The translations under genes and the position numbers were made by a program. Positions 53,612 to 63,991 of a DNA stretch of 64,000 nucleotides are shown here, piece after piece. Numbering within the stretch: position 1 is the stretch's first letter; each line of letters opens with the position of its first letter. The notes under the pieces were generated by a model. The model made no database searches. It was given only the letters and a program-made list of their open reading frames with translations, and had not been told where the DNA came from. Source of the stretch: Lichenicoccus sp963693035 (lineage in GTDB: Bacteria; Pseudomonadota; Alphaproteobacteria; Acetobacterales; Acetobacteraceae); the NCBI GenBank assembly GCA_963693035.2, contig CAXMMQ010000006.1, positions 868,001 through 932,000 on the forward strand, read 5' to 3'.

Positions 53612-55552
53612 TCATGCCAGCGTCAGGCCATATCGCGTGTAGCCATCTGGCCCATCCCCGAGCCGGATTACCCCGGGATGCTCGCCGAGATGCTTCGCCG
53701 TTTCGGCGTTGCCGTTGAAGGCCAGCACGACCGGGTGCTGCAACGGTGCGAACCGCCACACCGCCTCCGCGGCCGGCGTGATCGATCTATGTGCCATTAC
53801 GTAGCGCACGATCACGTCCCGGTTGAAGTCGGGCGCCGCCAGCACGACCCGGCCGCCGCCGGTCCCGGAGAAGCCACCGCCGCCATCGGCGCGATAGTTG
53901 TTGGTGACGACGATGAACTCCTGCGCCGGATCGACCGGCCTGTCGTCATGTCGCAGATCGACGATGCGGTGGGCGTCCGGCCGTACCAGCCTGCCGTCGC
54001 CGCCGTAGCGCTCCGGCTGCGACAGGTCGATCGCATAGGTCACACCTGAGATGACGTCGAACATGTAGCTCGGCACCCTGGCCGCCACCAGCTCCTGCGG
54101 CTCGCTCGCCGCCGGATCGATCCGGTTGAAGATCGCGGCCGAGCGCTCCAGCCATTCGCGCACCTCCGCGCCATTACACCGCACCGCGCAGACCGTATTG
54201 GCGAACATGTAGAGGTTGGCGATGTCTTTCATGTCGAGCGGACCCGGCTGGATATCCACGAAGGAGTCCGGCCCCATGCCGCCGGCCTTGAACGGCGCCG
54301 CCGCGGACAGCACCGGCAGATGGCCGTATCGTGTCGCGACGAGCAGCGGGCGCGCGTACCAGAGCTGCGCCGCGTTCACCAGCGACAGCGACGGATCGTT
54401 GCCGATCAGCGAGAAGAAGGTGTTGATCGGACGGGTCGTGCTGCCGACCGGCTGCTCCATCCAGCGCAGCGTCGCCTGGTGTTCCACCGCGACGGCCGCG
54501 AGCAGGCGCGCATCGTCGGCCGCAAGCGAGATCGCCTGGCGTCCCTCGCGACGATAGATCGGCCGCGGCTCCACCTTGAATTCGGCAACGCTCCAAGCTC
54601 CGGCTGCATTCTTTTCCAGGGTCAGGTCGATGATGCCGAGGCGGCTGCCCCAGAAACCGGGCATCACGGCAGGCTTGCCGCCGAGCGTGCCACGCACGGC
54701 ATCGGCGCCGTCGACATCCGCATAGTCGGGACCCGGAAACACCCGGTGCTGATGGCCGGTGAAGATCACGTCGATCCCCGGGACGGCCGCGAGATGCAGC
54801 GAGGCGTTCTCCTCGCCGCCCTGGCGCTCGCCTCCCGCGATCCCGGAATGGCTGAGTGCCACCACGATGTCGGCCTGCCGACGCAGATCCGGCACGTAGC
54901 GCCGCGCGGCGTCGACGATGTCGACGGTACGGATATGGCCCTCGAGCTTCGTCTTGTCCCACACCATGATCTGCGGGGTCACGAAGCCGATCACCCCGAT
55001 GCGCACTGTCTGCATCTGGCCGGCCTCGTCGGTGAACCGGCGGGTCAGCACCATAGTGGGCGGCGCAAACGGCTTGCCGTCCAGGGTCTCGATGTTCGCG
55101 CAGACGAACGGGAAGCGCGCCGTCCGCAGCGCGGCGTGCAGGAAGTCGAGGCCGTAGTTGAATTCGTGGTTGCCGAAGGTCGCGGCATCGTAGCCGAGCA
55201 GGTTCATCGCCCGGAACATGGGATGGCCGGCTTCGAGCCTGAGATGGCCGGGCAGCGCCATGTAGTCTCCGAGCGGATTGCCCTGGATGATGTCGCCATT
55301 GTCGAACAGCAGGCTGTTGCGTGCCTCTTTGCGCGCCGCGGTGATCAGCGTCGACACCTTGGCGAGCCCGACCGTGTTGTCCTGCCGCGATGCATAGTAG
55401 TCGTAGTCATAGACGAACATGTGCAGGTCGGATGTTTCCAGCAGCCGCAGCTTCAAGGCGGCGACCGCCGTCCCGGCCTGCGCCGGCAGCGCACGCGATG
55501 CCGCAAGGCCGCCGACGCTCGCCACCACGGCCCGTCTGGAAATTGCGTTCAA
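53612..55552 (-). CDS. Secreted 5'-nucleotidase-family phosphoesterase (CpdB-like)
   Basis: 646 residues. 2',3'-cyclic-nucleotide phosphodiesterase / 3'-nucleotidase type. The N-terminus has a Tat-like signal (MNAISRRAVVASVGGLAASR). Metal motifs: RLLETSDLHMFVYDYDYY, FDNGDIIQGNPLGDYM, GNHEFNYGLDF, ALSHSGIAGG and FTGHQHRVFPGPDY. The C-terminal substrate domain ends with NNYRADGGGGFSG and the DRDVI-type FNRDVIVRY. It acts in the periplasm to salvage phosphate and nucleosides. Lies 15 bases after gshA and 33 before the FAD subunit, so probably one transcript. Confidence 0.92.
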   Translation of the reverse strand: MNAISRRAVVASVGGLAASRALPAQAGTAVAALKLRLLETSDLHMFVYDYDYYASRQDNTVGLAKVSTLITAARKEARNSLLFDNGDIIQGNPLGDYMALPGHLRLEAGHPMFRAMNLLGYDAATFGNHEFNYGLDFLHAALRTARFPFVCANIETLDGKPFAPPTMVLTRRFTDEAGQMQTVRIGVIGFVTPQIMVWDKTKLEGHIRTVDIVDAARRYVPDLRRQADIVVALSHSGIAGGERQGGEENASLHLAAVPGIDVIFTGHQHRVFPGPDYADVDGADAVRGTLGGKPAVMPGFWGSRLGIIDLTLEKNAAGAWSVAEFKVEPRPIYRREGRQAISLAADDARLLAAVAVEHQATLRWMEQPVGSTTRPINTFFSLIGNDPSLSLVNAAQLWYARPLLVATRYGHLPVLSAAAPFKAGGMGPDSFVDIQPGPLDMKDIANLYMFANTVCAVRCNGAEVREWLERSAAIFNRIDPAASEPQELVAARVPSYMFDVISGVTYAIDLSQPERYGGDGRLVRPDAHRIVDLRHDDRPVDPAQEFIVVTNNYRADGGGGFSGTGGGRVVLAAPDFNRDVIVRYVMAHRSITPAAEAVWRFAPLQHPVVLAFNGNAETAKHLGEHPGVIRLGDGPDGYTRYGLTLA

Positions 55553-55567
55553 CAGGCGCCTCCCGAT

Positions 55568-56974
55568 CTAGATGATCGCCTCGGCAAAGATCCGCGACGT
55601 ATTGCCGTTCCAGGCCCCGTGATAGCGCGCGAGCCAGTGCTCGGCCTGGTTCGGCACGCCGGCGACGATCGCGTGCAGCGGCTCGAGATATCGCCGCTCG
55701 TCGGCTTCCGGTGCAGCGCCAGCCGAGAGGTTGCGTGCGCGCAGCCCGTCCCCGGCGATCGCCACCATGTCGTGGGCGAGGTCGCGCACCGTGCCGCTGC
55801 CCCAGCGCGCCGACAGGCCGTTGCGGGGCACATCCGCACGCAGCGACACGTAATCCGGCCAGTCATGCCGGCGCACCAGCGCATGCGCCGCCGACAGCGC
55901 CGCATCGTCGTAGAGCAGTCCGACCCAGAGCGCGCTCTGCGCCAGCATCATCTCCGGACTGCCGGCATCCGAGCCGCGCATCTCGAGGAACCGCTTCAGC
56001 CGCACGTCGGTGAACACCGTGGTGAGGTGGTCGTCGAAGTCACCAAGCGTCGGGGTCACGCCCTCCAGCCTCGGCTCGCGTCCGGCGAGCCATCCGCGGA
56101 ACGAGGCGCCTGCGACATCGAGCAGCGCGCCGTCGCGGCCGACGAAATACATCGGCACGTCGAGCACCCAATCGACGAAACGCTCGAAGCCGAAGCCGGG
56201 CTCGAAGAAGGCCGGCGGCATTCCGGCCCGGGCGTTGTCGGTGTCGGTCCAGATATGCGCCCGGGTGGACATGAACCCGCTCGGCTTGCCGTCCCGGAAC
56301 GGCGAGGACGCGAACAGGGCGGTGGCAACCGGCTGCAGCGCGAGTGCCGTCTGCAGCTTGCGCCGCATGTCGGCCTCGGAGCCGAAATCGAGGTTCACCT
56401 GCACGGTGCAGGTGCGCTGCATCATGTCCAGTCCGAGGCTGCCGACCTCGGCCATGTAGCGGCGCATGATGGCGTAGCGGCTCTTTGGCATCCACGGCAT
56501 CTGCGCGCGCGTCGCCGTCGGATGGAAGCCCAGCGGCAGGAAGCCGAGCGGTGTGCCGGACCGGTCCACCGCCCGGTGCAGCTCGTCGAAATGACCCGCC
56601 ATCTCGGCCCGCGTCTCGTGCAGGCTGGCGAGCGGCGCGCCGGACAGCTCGAACTGCCCGGCCGGCTCCAGCGAGATCGAGGCGCCGCGGTGAGCGTCCC
56701 GTCCCTTGAGCCCGATCAGGTGACCGCTGTCGGCGATCGGCTCCCAGGCCAGCGAGGGGTCCGCCGCGAACGCTTGCAGCAGCGCCTCGATGCCGTCCGG
56801 CTGATAGGGTGGCGGCGTCTGCTCCTTCAGGCGGAAGCCGAACTTCTCGTGCTCGGTGCCGATCCGCCACTCCGCGCGCGGTCTGCACCCCAGCGCCAGG
56901 TGGCCGGCGAGCTGCGTGAGCAGTCCTGGCCCTGGCTCGATCGGGGTGGCGTCCTGGTCACCGGGGTTCGACAT
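55568..56974 (-). CDS. gshA: Glutamate-cysteine ligase, plant/alphaproteobacterial type
   Basis: 468 residues. First enzyme of glutathione synthesis. It belongs to the GCS2 group shared by alphaproteobacteria and plants: RIGTEHEKFGF near residue 40 with the catalytic Glu, GASISLEPAGQFELSGAPLA, MMQRTCTVQVNLDFGSEADM, and FASSPFRDGKPSGFMSTRAH. Full length. Cys residues that form the redox switch in the plant enzyme are not clearly present. It follows rsmE by 52 bases on the same strand, a common neighbour pair in alphaproteobacteria. Confidence 0.95.
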   Translation of the reverse strand: MSNPGDQDATPIEPGPGLLTQLAGHLALGCRPRAEWRIGTEHEKFGFRLKEQTPPPYQPDGIEALLQAFAADPSLAWEPIADSGHLIGLKGRDAHRGASISLEPAGQFELSGAPLASLHETRAEMAGHFDELHRAVDRSGTPLGFLPLGFHPTATRAQMPWMPKSRYAIMRRYMAEVGSLGLDMMQRTCTVQVNLDFGSEADMRRKLQTALALQPVATALFASSPFRDGKPSGFMSTRAHIWTDTDNARAGMPPAFFEPGFGFERFVDWVLDVPMYFVGRDGALLDVAGASFRGWLAGREPRLEGVTPTLGDFDDHLTTVFTDVRLKRFLEMRGSDAGSPEMMLAQSALWVGLLYDDAALSAAHALVRRHDWPDYVSLRADVPRNGLSARWGSGTVRDLAHDMVAIAGDGLRARNLSAGAAPEADERRYLEPLHAIVAGVPNQAEHWLARYHGAWNGNTSRIFAEAII

Positions 56975-57026
56975 CGGGCTCCGCTTGCATCAACCGGCTG
57001 GCACATGAGAGTGGCTTGGACGCGTC

Positions 57027-57773
57027 TCATAGCGATGCAGCCCCATCGGGCACCAGCCCCCATCGTTCCCGCACGCCCTGCAGGCAGGCAAGACCGGCGG
57101 CCGCCGCGGTCTCGGCGCGCAGGATGCGGGGCCCGAGCGACAGCCCGGCCACGAAGCGACACGAGCGCAGCAGATCGAGCTCGTGCGGGGTGAAACCGCC
57201 TTCCGGACCGACCAGCAGCCCGTCACCCGGACCCGGCATCGGGCCCGCGCCTGTTCGCTCGATTGCGGCCCACAGGACCTGCGTCGCCGGCCACCCGCCC
57301 AGCAGGTCCGGCAGGCGGACCGGCTCGCCGATCCCGGGCAGCGTCAACCGTTCGCATTGCTCCGCCGCCTCCTTGGCGATGGCCCGCAGCCGGTCGAGGT
57401 TGACCCGCGAGGCGTTGGTGCGCTCGGTCAGCACCGGGCGGATCGAGCGCACCCCCAGTTCGGTTGCCATCCGCACCACGAGATCGGTCGCATCCCGCTT
57501 CAGCGGCGCGAACAGCAGGACCGGACCGTCCTCGATGGCCGGCGGCCGCACGCGCCGCAGCAGCCTGAAGCCGCCGCAGCCGCGCCTGTGCAGATGCTCG
57601 ATGGCGGCATCCCATTCCCCGTCGCGGCCGTTGAACAGCCGCACCCCGTCGCCCGGGCCGCGCCGCAGCACGACGCCGAGATAGTGTGCCTGGTCCTCGG
57701 GCATCGGCACGGTCGCGCCGTCCTGCAGCAGCGCCGCCGCCGGATCGACATGCAGCCGTGGCTGGTCCTGCAT
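57027..57773 (-). CDS. rsmE: 16S rRNA (uracil-1498-N3)-methyltransferase
   Basis: 248 residues from the ATG at 57773. SPOUT-class enzyme that methylates U1498 of 16S rRNA. An N-terminal PUA-like domain (HYLGVVLRRGPGDGVRLFNG) precedes the knot domain: KRDATDLVVRMATELGVRSI, TERTNASRV, LLVGPEGGFTPHEL and SLGPRILRAETAAAAGL. The frame extends upstream with Arg/Lys-rich text into the divergent ubiA promoter, so the internal ATG is preferred. Length is normal. Confidence 0.95.
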   Translation of the reverse strand: MQDQPRLHVDPAAALLQDGATVPMPEDQAHYLGVVLRRGPGDGVRLFNGRDGEWDAAIEHLHRRGCGGFRLLRRVRPPAIEDGPVLLFAPLKRDATDLVVRMATELGVRSIRPVLTERTNASRVNLDRLRAIAKEAAEQCERLTLPGIGEPVRLPDLLGGWPATQVLWAAIERTGAGPMPGPGDGLLVGPEGGFTPHELDLLRSCRFVAGLSLGPRILRAETAAAAGLACLQGVRERWGLVPDGAASL

Positions 57774-57879
57774 CGTCCTGCTCCTGCTCTGCTTCCGCTT
57801 CTGCTTCCTTGGGGGGCCGGTTGACCACGGCCGCGCCGCGCAGCCATACCGGCCCGCGCAGGAGAGGACCACGCGGGCG

Positions 57880-58782
57880 ATGCCGCATACCGACATCGTA
57901 TCGGCCGGATGGGTCGGACAGTTGCCGCCGAAGCTGCGTGCCTACGCGATGCTGGCCCGGCTGGACCGGCCGATCGGCACCTGGCTGCTGTTCCTGCCCG
58001 GCCTGTGGGGGATCCTGCTGCCGGACGGGGTGGCGCCGTCGGCCCGGCTGCGGCTGATCCTGCTGTTCGGCGTCGGCAGCCTGGTAATGCGGTCCGCAGG
58101 CTGTGTCGTCAACGACATGTGGGACCGCGACATCGACCGGCAGGTGGCCCGTACTGCCGGGCGGCCGCTGGCGTCCGGTGCGCTGGGCATGTCGGAGGCG
58201 GCTTCGTTCCTGGGCCTGCTGCTGCTGGCCGGGCTCGTCGTGCTGCTGTGCCTGCGTCCGCTCTGCTGGGCGCTCGGCATGGGGTCGCTGCTGCTGGTGG
58301 CGCTGTATCCGCTGGCCAAGCGGATCACCTGGTGGCCGCAGCTCATGATGGGCTTCACCTTCGGCTTCGGCGCCCCGATGGGCTACGCGGCGGCGACCGG
58401 CCGGATCGATGCCGGATGCGTGCTGCTCTATGCCGCCGCCATCCTCTGGGACCTCGGCTTCGACACCATCTACGGCTTCCAGGACATGCAAGACGACGCG
58501 ATGGTCGGGGTGAAGTCCACGTCCCGGCTGATGGCGAACGTGCCGCGCCGCTTCATCGGCGCCTGTTATGCCCTGGCGATGCTCTGCCTGGCCGGAGCCG
58601 GTTTCGTCTCCCACCTGTTTTGGCTGTTCTGTGTTGGGCTGCTGCTGCCGGCGTCGCTGCTGGCCAGCCAGGTCGCCCGACTCAACACCGGCGATGCGCC
58701 CGGCTGCCTGCGCCGGTTTCGCGCCAACCGCGAGGTCGGCCTTGCCGTCGGCCTGGCGCTGCTGCTCGGGCATCTGGCCTAG
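57880..58782 (+). CDS. ubiA: 4-hydroxybenzoate polyprenyltransferase
   Basis: 300 residues with about eight or nine membrane helices. Attaches the polyprenyl tail to 4-hydroxybenzoate in ubiquinone synthesis. Both Asp-rich Mg sites are intact: NDMWDRDID (residues 78-86) and DTIYGFQDMQDD (195-206). ARLDRPIGTWLLFLPGLWGI is the family's N-terminal block. The next gene starts on the last base of its TAG. Confidence 0.96.
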   Translation: MPHTDIVSAGWVGQLPPKLRAYAMLARLDRPIGTWLLFLPGLWGILLPDGVAPSARLRLILLFGVGSLVMRSAGCVVNDMWDRDIDRQVARTAGRPLASGALGMSEAASFLGLLLLAGLVVLLCLRPLCWALGMGSLLLVALYPLAKRITWWPQLMMGFTFGFGAPMGYAAATGRIDAGCVLLYAAAILWDLGFDTIYGFQDMQDDAMVGVKSTSRLMANVPRRFIGACYALAMLCLAGAGFVSHLFWLFCVGLLLPASLLASQVARLNTGDAPGCLRRFRANREVGLAVGLALLLGHLA

Positions 58783-59423
58783 TGGACCACGCCGTTCGCT
58801 TCATCGTCGGGCATACCGTGATTGCCGCAGCTCCGCTGGTGCCGGAAATCCGGCTGCACCTCGCCACCGAGATCACGCCGATCTGGCAGGCCTCGGAGGA
58901 CTGGCTGGCGGAGCACGATGTGGAGCCGCCGTTCTGGGCGTTCGCATGGCCCGGTGGACAGGCGATCGCCCGGCACGTCCTGGACCATCCGGCGCTGGTC
59001 GCCGGCCGCAGCGTGCTGGATTTCGCGGCCGGCGGCGGCATCGCCGCGATCGCCTGTGCCATGGCCGGAGCCGCCAGCGTCGAGGCGGCCGACATCGACC
59101 GGCTGGCAGTCGCCGCGATCCAGGCCAATGCGGTGCTCAACAACGCCACCGTAACCGCCCTGGCGCTCGACGTGGTGGACGGCCCGGTCCACTGGGACCT
59201 GATCCTGTGCGGCGACGTCTGCTACGAGGCGCCAATGACCCGCCACATCCTGCCATGGCTGCAGCACTGCGCCGCCACCGCCGAAGTCCTGGTCGCCGAT
59301 CCCGGCCGCGCCTACCTGCCGGCCGAAGGCCTGCAGGAAATCGCCCGCTACGACGTGCCCACTTCGCTGGAACTGGAAGACCGCACCCTGCGCCCGACGA
59401 CGCTCTACCGCTTGCTCGCTTAG
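58782..59423 (+). CDS. Class I SAM-dependent methyltransferase, ETFB-lysine methyltransferase-like
   Basis: 213 residues from a GTG that overlaps the ubiA stop by one base. SAM motif I is VLDFAAGGGIAAIACAMAG, then EAADID after beta-2, and DLILCGDVCYEAPM as motif Post-I/II. The block EPPFWAFAWPGGQAIAR is characteristic of the ETFB lysine methyltransferase / METTL20 group and relatives (PrmA-related protein lysine methyltransferases). A protein target, possibly the beta subunit of electron-transfer flavoprotein, is inference from family. Tightly coupled to ubiA, which is recurrent in alphaproteobacteria. Confidence 0.85.
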   Translation: MDHAVRFIVGHTVIAAAPLVPEIRLHLATEITPIWQASEDWLAEHDVEPPFWAFAWPGGQAIARHVLDHPALVAGRSVLDFAAGGGIAAIACAMAGAASVEAADIDRLAVAAIQANAVLNNATVTALALDVVDGPVHWDLILCGDVCYEAPMTRHILPWLQHCAATAEVLVADPGRAYLPAEGLQEIARYDVPTSLELEDRTLRPTTLYRLLA

Positions 59424-59447
59424 ATCGCCCCGGAGGCTACAGGGGCC

Positions 59448-60065
59448 TTAGATGTAGAGGTCCCTGCGCTGCTCCATCTCTCTTCCGCAGGCGATCACTT
59501 GCGAGACGAGCAGCAATGACAGGCCGATGATGACGGCCGCCACGGTATCGACCCGGAACCACTCGCCGCCGCCGGGCAGGCCGGCGCGACGCAGCAGCAG
59601 GTCGACCAGGAAGGGTGCGGCGGCATAGGCGAGCAGCCACAGGCCGGTGCGGCTGATCTTGATCACGTTGTCGGCCTGGAACACGATCCCGGCCGCGTAG
59701 AGCCGGAACAGCCCGCGCAGGTGCGCCAGCACCATCAGCGCCGGCGCCGAGAGCAGGACGAGCCCGACCGCGAGCAGGTCGCGCTGCATCGGCAGCAATG
59801 CCCGTAGCGGTTCGGTCCCCGGCACCTGACACGATTGCTGGCCGATGCAGAGGCCGGTCGGCGCCAAGCTGACGAAGCTGCCGTCATAGAGCAGCGCCGC
59901 GCCGACGAGCATGACGAGCGCAAAGCTGAGGACGGTCAGCAGCACCGAGAAGCCGCCGGCGAGCAGGCTGGCCCGGGTGCGCACGGCGCCATGCAGGCGC
60001 GGCAGCGGCGGCAACCGGGCGGTCGTTCGCGTCGGTCGGGGCGGGAACGAGACGATATCGGCCAT
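59448..60065 (-). CDS. DUF2975 family membrane protein
   Basis: 205 residues with four hydrophobic segments (about 35-60, 95-115, 140-160, 175-195). The central ALMVLAHLRGLFRLYAAGIVFQ followed by NVIKISRTGLWLLAYA matches the DUF2975 pattern, where a predicted membrane protein commonly accompanies a YozG-type regulator. No such regulator is seen here. A Cys pair (LCIGQQSCQV) lies in the outer loop. It is the last gene of the psp operon by layout, 67 bases after the previous stop. Confidence 0.7.
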   Translation of the reverse strand: MADIVSFPPRPTRTTARLPPLPRLHGAVRTRASLLAGGFSVLLTVLSFALVMLVGAALLYDGSFVSLAPTGLCIGQQSCQVPGTEPLRALLPMQRDLLAVGLVLLSAPALMVLAHLRGLFRLYAAGIVFQADNVIKISRTGLWLLAYAAAPFLVDLLLRRAGLPGGGEWFRVDTVAAVIIGLSLLLVSQVIACGREMEQRRDLYI

Positions 60066-60132
60066 GGTCGGTCACCGTTGAGCGGGTGCGCGAACCGGGA
60101 GGCGCGCGCGAATCGGTCGATGTTACAGCGGA

Positions 60133-61272
60133 TCACTCGCCGGATGTTGAGCGATCGAGACGTCCCTTGACATGCGGCAGGCTGACGTCGGAGCCGGATC
60201 CGGACCGCACCGAGGCGTCGCCGATCTCGGCCTCCACCGACAGGTCGCCCGAGCCCTGCATCGCCGCCGCGAGCCGTCCGATGCTGCCGCCGGCAATCGA
60301 GATGTCACCCGAGCCGGCGCTGCTCAGATGCACGTCCGGGGCGGCGATCTGCGCGATCGCGAGATCGCCGGAACCGGTGGCCTGGATTTCGGCAGAGCCG
60401 TCGAGATGCGCCATCGCGACATCGCCACCGCCGCGCATGACCAGCGAGAGGCCGGCCAGATGCGCGTCCGGGCCGAAATGCAGGTCGCCATTGCCCCCGA
60501 TGGAGATGTCGGCATGGCCGATATGGCCGCCCTTAATGGTGGTGTCGCCGCTGCCGCGCTGCTCCAGGTGCAGGCGCTGGTCGACATGACCGACGACGAG
60601 GTCGCCACCGCCGTCCTTCTCCACGTCCAGGCCGCCGGCCGCATCGATCACCGCATCGCCGCCGCCGCGCTGCACCAGCCGCACCGGTCCGGTGAAGCCG
60701 CCGGTGCGCAGGCTGGCGCCGCCGTTCAGGATCAGGGAGAGCGCAGTTTCCGGCGCGGCCTGCAGCACCACGTCGGCGCCGTCGTGGCGACAGGTGCCCC
60801 CGAGCGTCACGTCGCCATCGTGGTTGCCGCGCAGTTCGAGACCCGCTTCCTGTACCGGCGAGCCGTCTAGGATGGAGGCATAGATCCGGCCGCCGAGATC
60901 GGATTTCGGCACCACCGCGATGCTCTGCGCACAGGGCAGGTCGATCGTCAGCTTGTTGCCGGTGGCGCTCAAAGCGGAGGCGTCGCGGCGACCTTCGGGC
61001 AACGCGGCGCCCTGCACCATCCAGGCCAGCTTCGCCATCCCCGGGATCTGCTGCATCGCCATGTGGATCTGGTTGGCGTCATCGCTGCTGACCGTGAAGT
61101 TCGGCATCGCGATGTGGAAGTTGCTGAAGTCGCCGGACTGGTTGCCGGAATGGCCCGAGCGGCCGGACACCAGCACCAGCGGCACCACCACCATGCCGAC
61201 CAGCAGCCAGATTGCGCGGCGGCGGCGCATGCGTATGTCGGCGGCGCGGGAGGGATCGGTGATCGGGAACAT
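60133..61272 (-). CDS. Membrane-anchored GIN-like (DUF2807/DUF4097-type) repeat protein in the psp operon
   Basis: 379 residues. One N-terminal membrane helix (AIWLLVGMVVVPLVLVSG) sits behind a basic RMRRRR. The rest is a beta-solenoid-like array of roughly 20-residue repeats with GGGD or GSGD turns (VQRGGGDAVIDAAGG, LEQRGSGDTTIKGG, MRGGGDVAMAHLDG, ATGSGDLAIAQ, SAGSGDISIAGGS, MQGSGDLSVEAEIG). Such head-GIN/DUF2807 arrays are thought to be structural or adhesive. The start ATG lies 13 bases after pspC. Placement in the operon implies an envelope-stress role. Confidence 0.7.
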   Translation of the reverse strand: MFPITDPSRAADIRMRRRRAIWLLVGMVVVPLVLVSGRSGHSGNQSGDFSNFHIAMPNFTVSSDDANQIHMAMQQIPGMAKLAWMVQGAALPEGRRDASALSATGNKLTIDLPCAQSIAVVPKSDLGGRIYASILDGSPVQEAGLELRGNHDGDVTLGGTCRHDGADVVLQAAPETALSLILNGGASLRTGGFTGPVRLVQRGGGDAVIDAAGGLDVEKDGGGDLVVGHVDQRLHLEQRGSGDTTIKGGHIGHADISIGGNGDLHFGPDAHLAGLSLVMRGGGDVAMAHLDGSAEIQATGSGDLAIAQIAAPDVHLSSAGSGDISIAGGSIGRLAAAMQGSGDLSVEAEIGDASVRSGSGSDVSLPHVKGRLDRSTSGE

Positions 61273-61285
61273 CGGCAGCGTCCGC

Positions 61286-61711
61286 CTACTCGCCCATGCG
61301 GCGAAAATCGCGATGCAGCTCGAAATCCTTCGAGGTCACGAACGCCTCGATCTGCTTGAGGCGCGGCTCGATGCGCTCGAACCGGTGCGCCAGCAGGGCG
61401 AGGTTGGATCCGCCGAGCTTGGACGCCGGCATGACGGAGGGGCGCTCCTGGCGGCCAACACCGGATCCGGACATCAGGCCGGCGAAGGCGCGATCATTGG
61501 TGGCACGGCCATTGCGGGCCGGACGCGCCGGGCGCCGCCGCAGCAGCAGCGACAAGGCGAGGTAGGCGAGCCCGGTCGGCAGAACCAGGAACACCACCGC
61601 GACGAGGCGGAGCAGCGGCAGCGGCAGGTCGAGATCCTCGGCAAGTCCGGAGCAGACGCCGCCAAGCATGGCGCCGCGATCCTGCCGCCAGACCCGGAAA
61701 TCCTGGTTCAT
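61286..61711 (-). CDS. pspC: Phage shock protein C
   Basis: 141 residues. PspC domain with RQDRGAMLGGVCSGLAEDLD at the N-terminus and one membrane helix (LVAVVFLVLPTGLAYLALSL). The C-terminal half (about 70-141) is a soluble tail with a short coiled region (LALLAHRFERIEPRLKQIEA). PspC senses envelope damage and works with PspB to draw PspA off PspF. It starts 11 bases after pspB. Confidence 0.93.
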   Translation of the reverse strand: MNQDFRVWRQDRGAMLGGVCSGLAEDLDLPLPLLRLVAVVFLVLPTGLAYLALSLLLRRRPARPARNGRATNDRAFAGLMSGSGVGRQERPSVMPASKLGGSNLALLAHRFERIEPRLKQIEAFVTSKDFELHRDFRRMGE

Positions 61712-61722
61712 CGTGACGGCTC

Positions 61723-61965
61723 CTAGAGCGACATGCGGCTGCGCCAGCCGGCCAGCTCGCTGTCCAGGATGCGCTCGAGGTTCTCGATACGCTGCTCCAT
61801 GCGCCGGGCGGTCTCGCCCATGTCGGCCAGCACCCGCTGCTCCTCCTGGCTGAGGCCCTGCTGGTTCATCTCGCGCATCCGGCGCTCGTGCCGCATCCGG
61901 ATGATGAAGAACACCAGCAGGAACGGCGCGAGCACGCTGACCAGGGGAACGAGGCTGTCGATCAT
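61723..61965 (-). CDS. pspB: Phage shock protein B
   Basis: 80 residues. One N-terminal membrane helix (LVSVLAPFLLVFFIIRM) followed by a basic and then an amphipathic coiled coil (MGETARRMEQRIENLERILD). Size and plan fit PspB, the partner of PspC. It is encoded between pspA and pspC with short gaps. Confidence 0.93.
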   Translation of the reverse strand: MIDSLVPLVSVLAPFLLVFFIIRMRHERRMREMNQQGLSQEEQRVLADMGETARRMEQRIENLERILDSELAGWRSRMSL

Positions 61966-62026
61966 GATCTATCCCGGCTTGCGGAAGGTCGTTGTTCGGC
62001 AAGGCAAAGCGGTCTTCCCCGGCCGG

Positions 62027-62710
62027 TCAGGATTCGGTGGGGCCGGTCACGCTGCGTCGCTGCATCCTGGCGCGCAGGGCATCCAGCTCGCTCTCGACCT
62101 TCTCGTCGGTCTCGAGTCCGGCCAGTTCGTCCTCGAGCGAGCGACGTCCCAGATCATAGGACTCCACCCGGCCTTCGAGCACATCGAGATTGCGCTCGAC
62201 CTGCTCGAACCGCGAGAAGGCATCGCCGATGCGCTCGTCATAGAGCGTCTCGCGCAGCTTGACGCGCGACGAGGCGAGGCCGTGCCGGGAGACCAGCGCC
62301 TGCTCGCGCGACTTGGCATCGGCGAGCTTGGCCTGCAGCTTGGCGATGTCCTCGTTCTGCTGCGCCAACCCGGCCACGATCTGCTCGCGCTGCTGGTCGA
62401 GCGCCTCGCGCGTCTTGGTGACGTGGGCGCGGGCCTGCAAGGCGCCACGGGCCAGATCCTCGCGCTCGCGTGACAGCGCCAGCTCGGCCTTGCGCTGCCA
62501 TTCCGCCTCGTCGCGCGCCAGCATCTCCAGCCGGCGCTCGATCTCGCGTCGCTCGGCGATGGTCTGTACCGCGGACGACCGCACCTCGACCAGCGTGTCC
62601 TCCATCTCCTGGATGATAAGCCGGATGATCTTCCGCGGATCTTCCGCATTCGCAAGGATCGCGTTGATGTTGGAGTTCACGATATCCGTCAACCGGGAGA
62701 AGATACTCAT
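62027..62710 (-). CDS. pspA: Phage shock protein A
   Basis: 227 residues. ESCRT-III-related coiled-coil protein that binds stressed membranes and inhibits PspF. The N-terminal amphipathic helix MSIFSRLTDIVNSNINAIL is followed by EDPRKIIRLIIQEMEDTLVE, the family signature, and long heptad helices. First gene of the operon, with a -24/-12 promoter upstream. Normal length. Confidence 0.96.
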   Translation of the reverse strand: MSIFSRLTDIVNSNINAILANAEDPRKIIRLIIQEMEDTLVEVRSSAVQTIAERREIERRLEMLARDEAEWQRKAELALSREREDLARGALQARAHVTKTREALDQQREQIVAGLAQQNEDIAKLQAKLADAKSREQALVSRHGLASSRVKLRETLYDERIGDAFSRFEQVERNLDVLEGRVESYDLGRRSLEDELAGLETDEKVESELDALRARMQRRSVTGPTES

Positions 62711-62757
62711 CCTGTGGGTCCTGCCATCGCGCTGGAAAAGCTTCGCCGCCCATCCAG

Positions 62758-62773
62758 AGCATATGCCGTGCCA
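62758..62773 (-). promoter_or_regulatory. Sigma-54 (-24/-12) promoter of the psp operon
   Basis: Minus strand reads TGGCACG GCAT ATGCT. GG and GC have the exact sigma-54 spacing and 14 of the informative positions match the TGGCACG-N4-TTGCA consensus closely. The pspA ATG is 48 bases downstream. The activator PspF is encoded divergently, so its enhancer site should lie within 62774-62875. Confidence 0.85.
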
Positions 62774-62875
62774 GCACCGGCGTCTTCACCCAAACCATTG
62801 ATCCGGAACTGATTTCTCTCCATGGCTTGCCTCGCGGGGAGCAGGCGGCGACACTGTCACCTTGTAGCTTTTGGC

Positions 62876-63991
<1,116 letters not shown>

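Noticed and set aside
54320..57193. A 957-codon + strand frame across the phosphoesterase and gshA genes
   Set aside because: It spans two real genes on the other strand and has low-complexity composition with no domains.
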